A stretch of 13,488 bases of DNA from an uncultured Cryomorphaceae bacterium (GTDB lineage Bacteria > Bacteroidota > Bacteroidia > Flavobacteriales > Schleiferiaceae): the NCBI GenBank assembly GCA_937900215.1, contig CALCFH010000481.1:1-13488 (forward strand), written 5' to 3'. Of the stretch, positions 13,189 to 13,488 are shown in pieces (the first letter of the stretch is position 1; the number at the start of each line of letters is the position of its first letter). Both the position numbers and the translations under genes were made by a program. The notes under the pieces are model-generated. The model saw only the letters and a list, made by a program, of their open reading frames with translations. It was not told where the DNA came from and searched no databases.

Positions 13189-13488
13189 AAGCCATCCACT
13201 CAGGCCTCTTAGCCACGCTTATTATTATGGGGATTGGATGCAATCCCTTAAAGAACAAGGATCCAAAGGAAGAAGCCTTCCAAAACATCCAAGCCACTAT
13301 AGATCATATAAGTGCTTGTTACGACAGCATTCAATACAGTGAACTGTACAAGCTAAGCGATGAGGTCTACAACCAATATGAATGGTTTAAAACCAATTAC
13401 AAAGATACTTCTAAGCCATCTTTTTGGATAAAAGATCTCTCCGATTTACAAAGGGTAGAACGTTCAATTAGAAAGTCGAGGGGCGATT
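13185..13488 (+). CDS. Predicted lipoprotein of unknown function (3' end beyond window)
   Basis: This is the first 101 codons of a gene cut by the right edge. It begins MKAIHSGLLATLIIMGIGCN: a short basic start, a hydrophobic stretch and the lipobox Gly-Ile-Gly-Cys, so Cys19 is the likely lipidated residue and the protein is probably held in the outer or inner membrane facing the periplasm. The mature part is charged, rich in Lys, Asp and Tyr and apparently helical (AFQNIQATIDHISACYDSIQ, later YNQYEWFKTNYKD). I do not recognise a domain. Its ATG overlaps the serS stop (ATGA, 4 bases), so it is translated with serS. There is no clear functional link to tRNA charging. Confidence 0.85.
   Translation, partial: MKAIHSGLLATLIIMGIGCNPLKNKDPKEEAFQNIQATIDHISACYDSIQYSELYKLSDEVYNQYEWFKTNYKDTSKPSFWIKDLSDLQRVERSIRKSRGD

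Overview
The window looks like ordinary chromosome from a member of the Bacteroidota, most likely order Flavobacteriales. This rests on moderate-to-low GC, weak or absent Shine-Dalgarno sequences, promoter-like boxes of the form TAnnTTYG (the Bacteroidota -7 element), and protein families typical of that group: an MlaE-type permease, a SprT-like metalloprotein, the divergent YebC N-terminus, DUF2797, and a GNAT-nitrilase fusion. The genus cannot be fixed from the sequence. No tRNA, rRNA, CRISPR array, insertion sequence, phage gene or toxin-antitoxin pair was seen.

Layout, left to right. (1) 1-715, minus strand: an MlaE-type lipid ABC transporter permease, cut by the left edge. (2) 744-3129, plus strand: a compact run of a 37-residue lipoprotein, a SprT-like zinc protein, purK and purE. 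purK and purE overlap by 8 bases and supply the two-step carboxylation of AIR to CAIR in purine synthesis. (3) A perfect palindromic terminator (3154-3185) separates purE from the convergent groES-groEL operon (5157 down to 3201). (4) yebC (minus) ends at its own hairpin-plus-U-tract terminator just upstream of the groES leader. (5) 6186-8498, plus strand: two surface-glycoconjugate genes, a GT-C/GT39-type membrane glycosyltransferase and an FkbM-type methyltransferase. (6) 8499-8838: a 340-base non-coding stretch with an AT-rich hairpin and an exact tandem duplication of 20 bp. (7) 8839-11170: a GNAT/carbon-nitrogen-hydrolase fusion protein and a DUF2797 protein, 10 bases apart. (8) 11171-11878: the best promoter in the window, then rplU-rpmA and a terminator. 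(9) 11917-13488: serS, overlapping by four bases a lipoprotein of unknown function that runs off the right edge.

Most of the window is housekeeping: purine synthesis, protein folding, ribosomal proteins, seryl-tRNA charging and a translation factor. The less ordinary parts are the tiny lipoprotein coupled to the SprT-like gene, the DUF2797 protein with a Zn ribbon and a GIY-YIG-like pattern, the GNAT-nitrilase fusion, the repeat-bearing gap before it, and several TAnnTTYG boxes lying only 4-5 bases before start codons, which suggests leaderless or near-leaderless transcripts. I see no strong case for a wholly new multi-gene system here.
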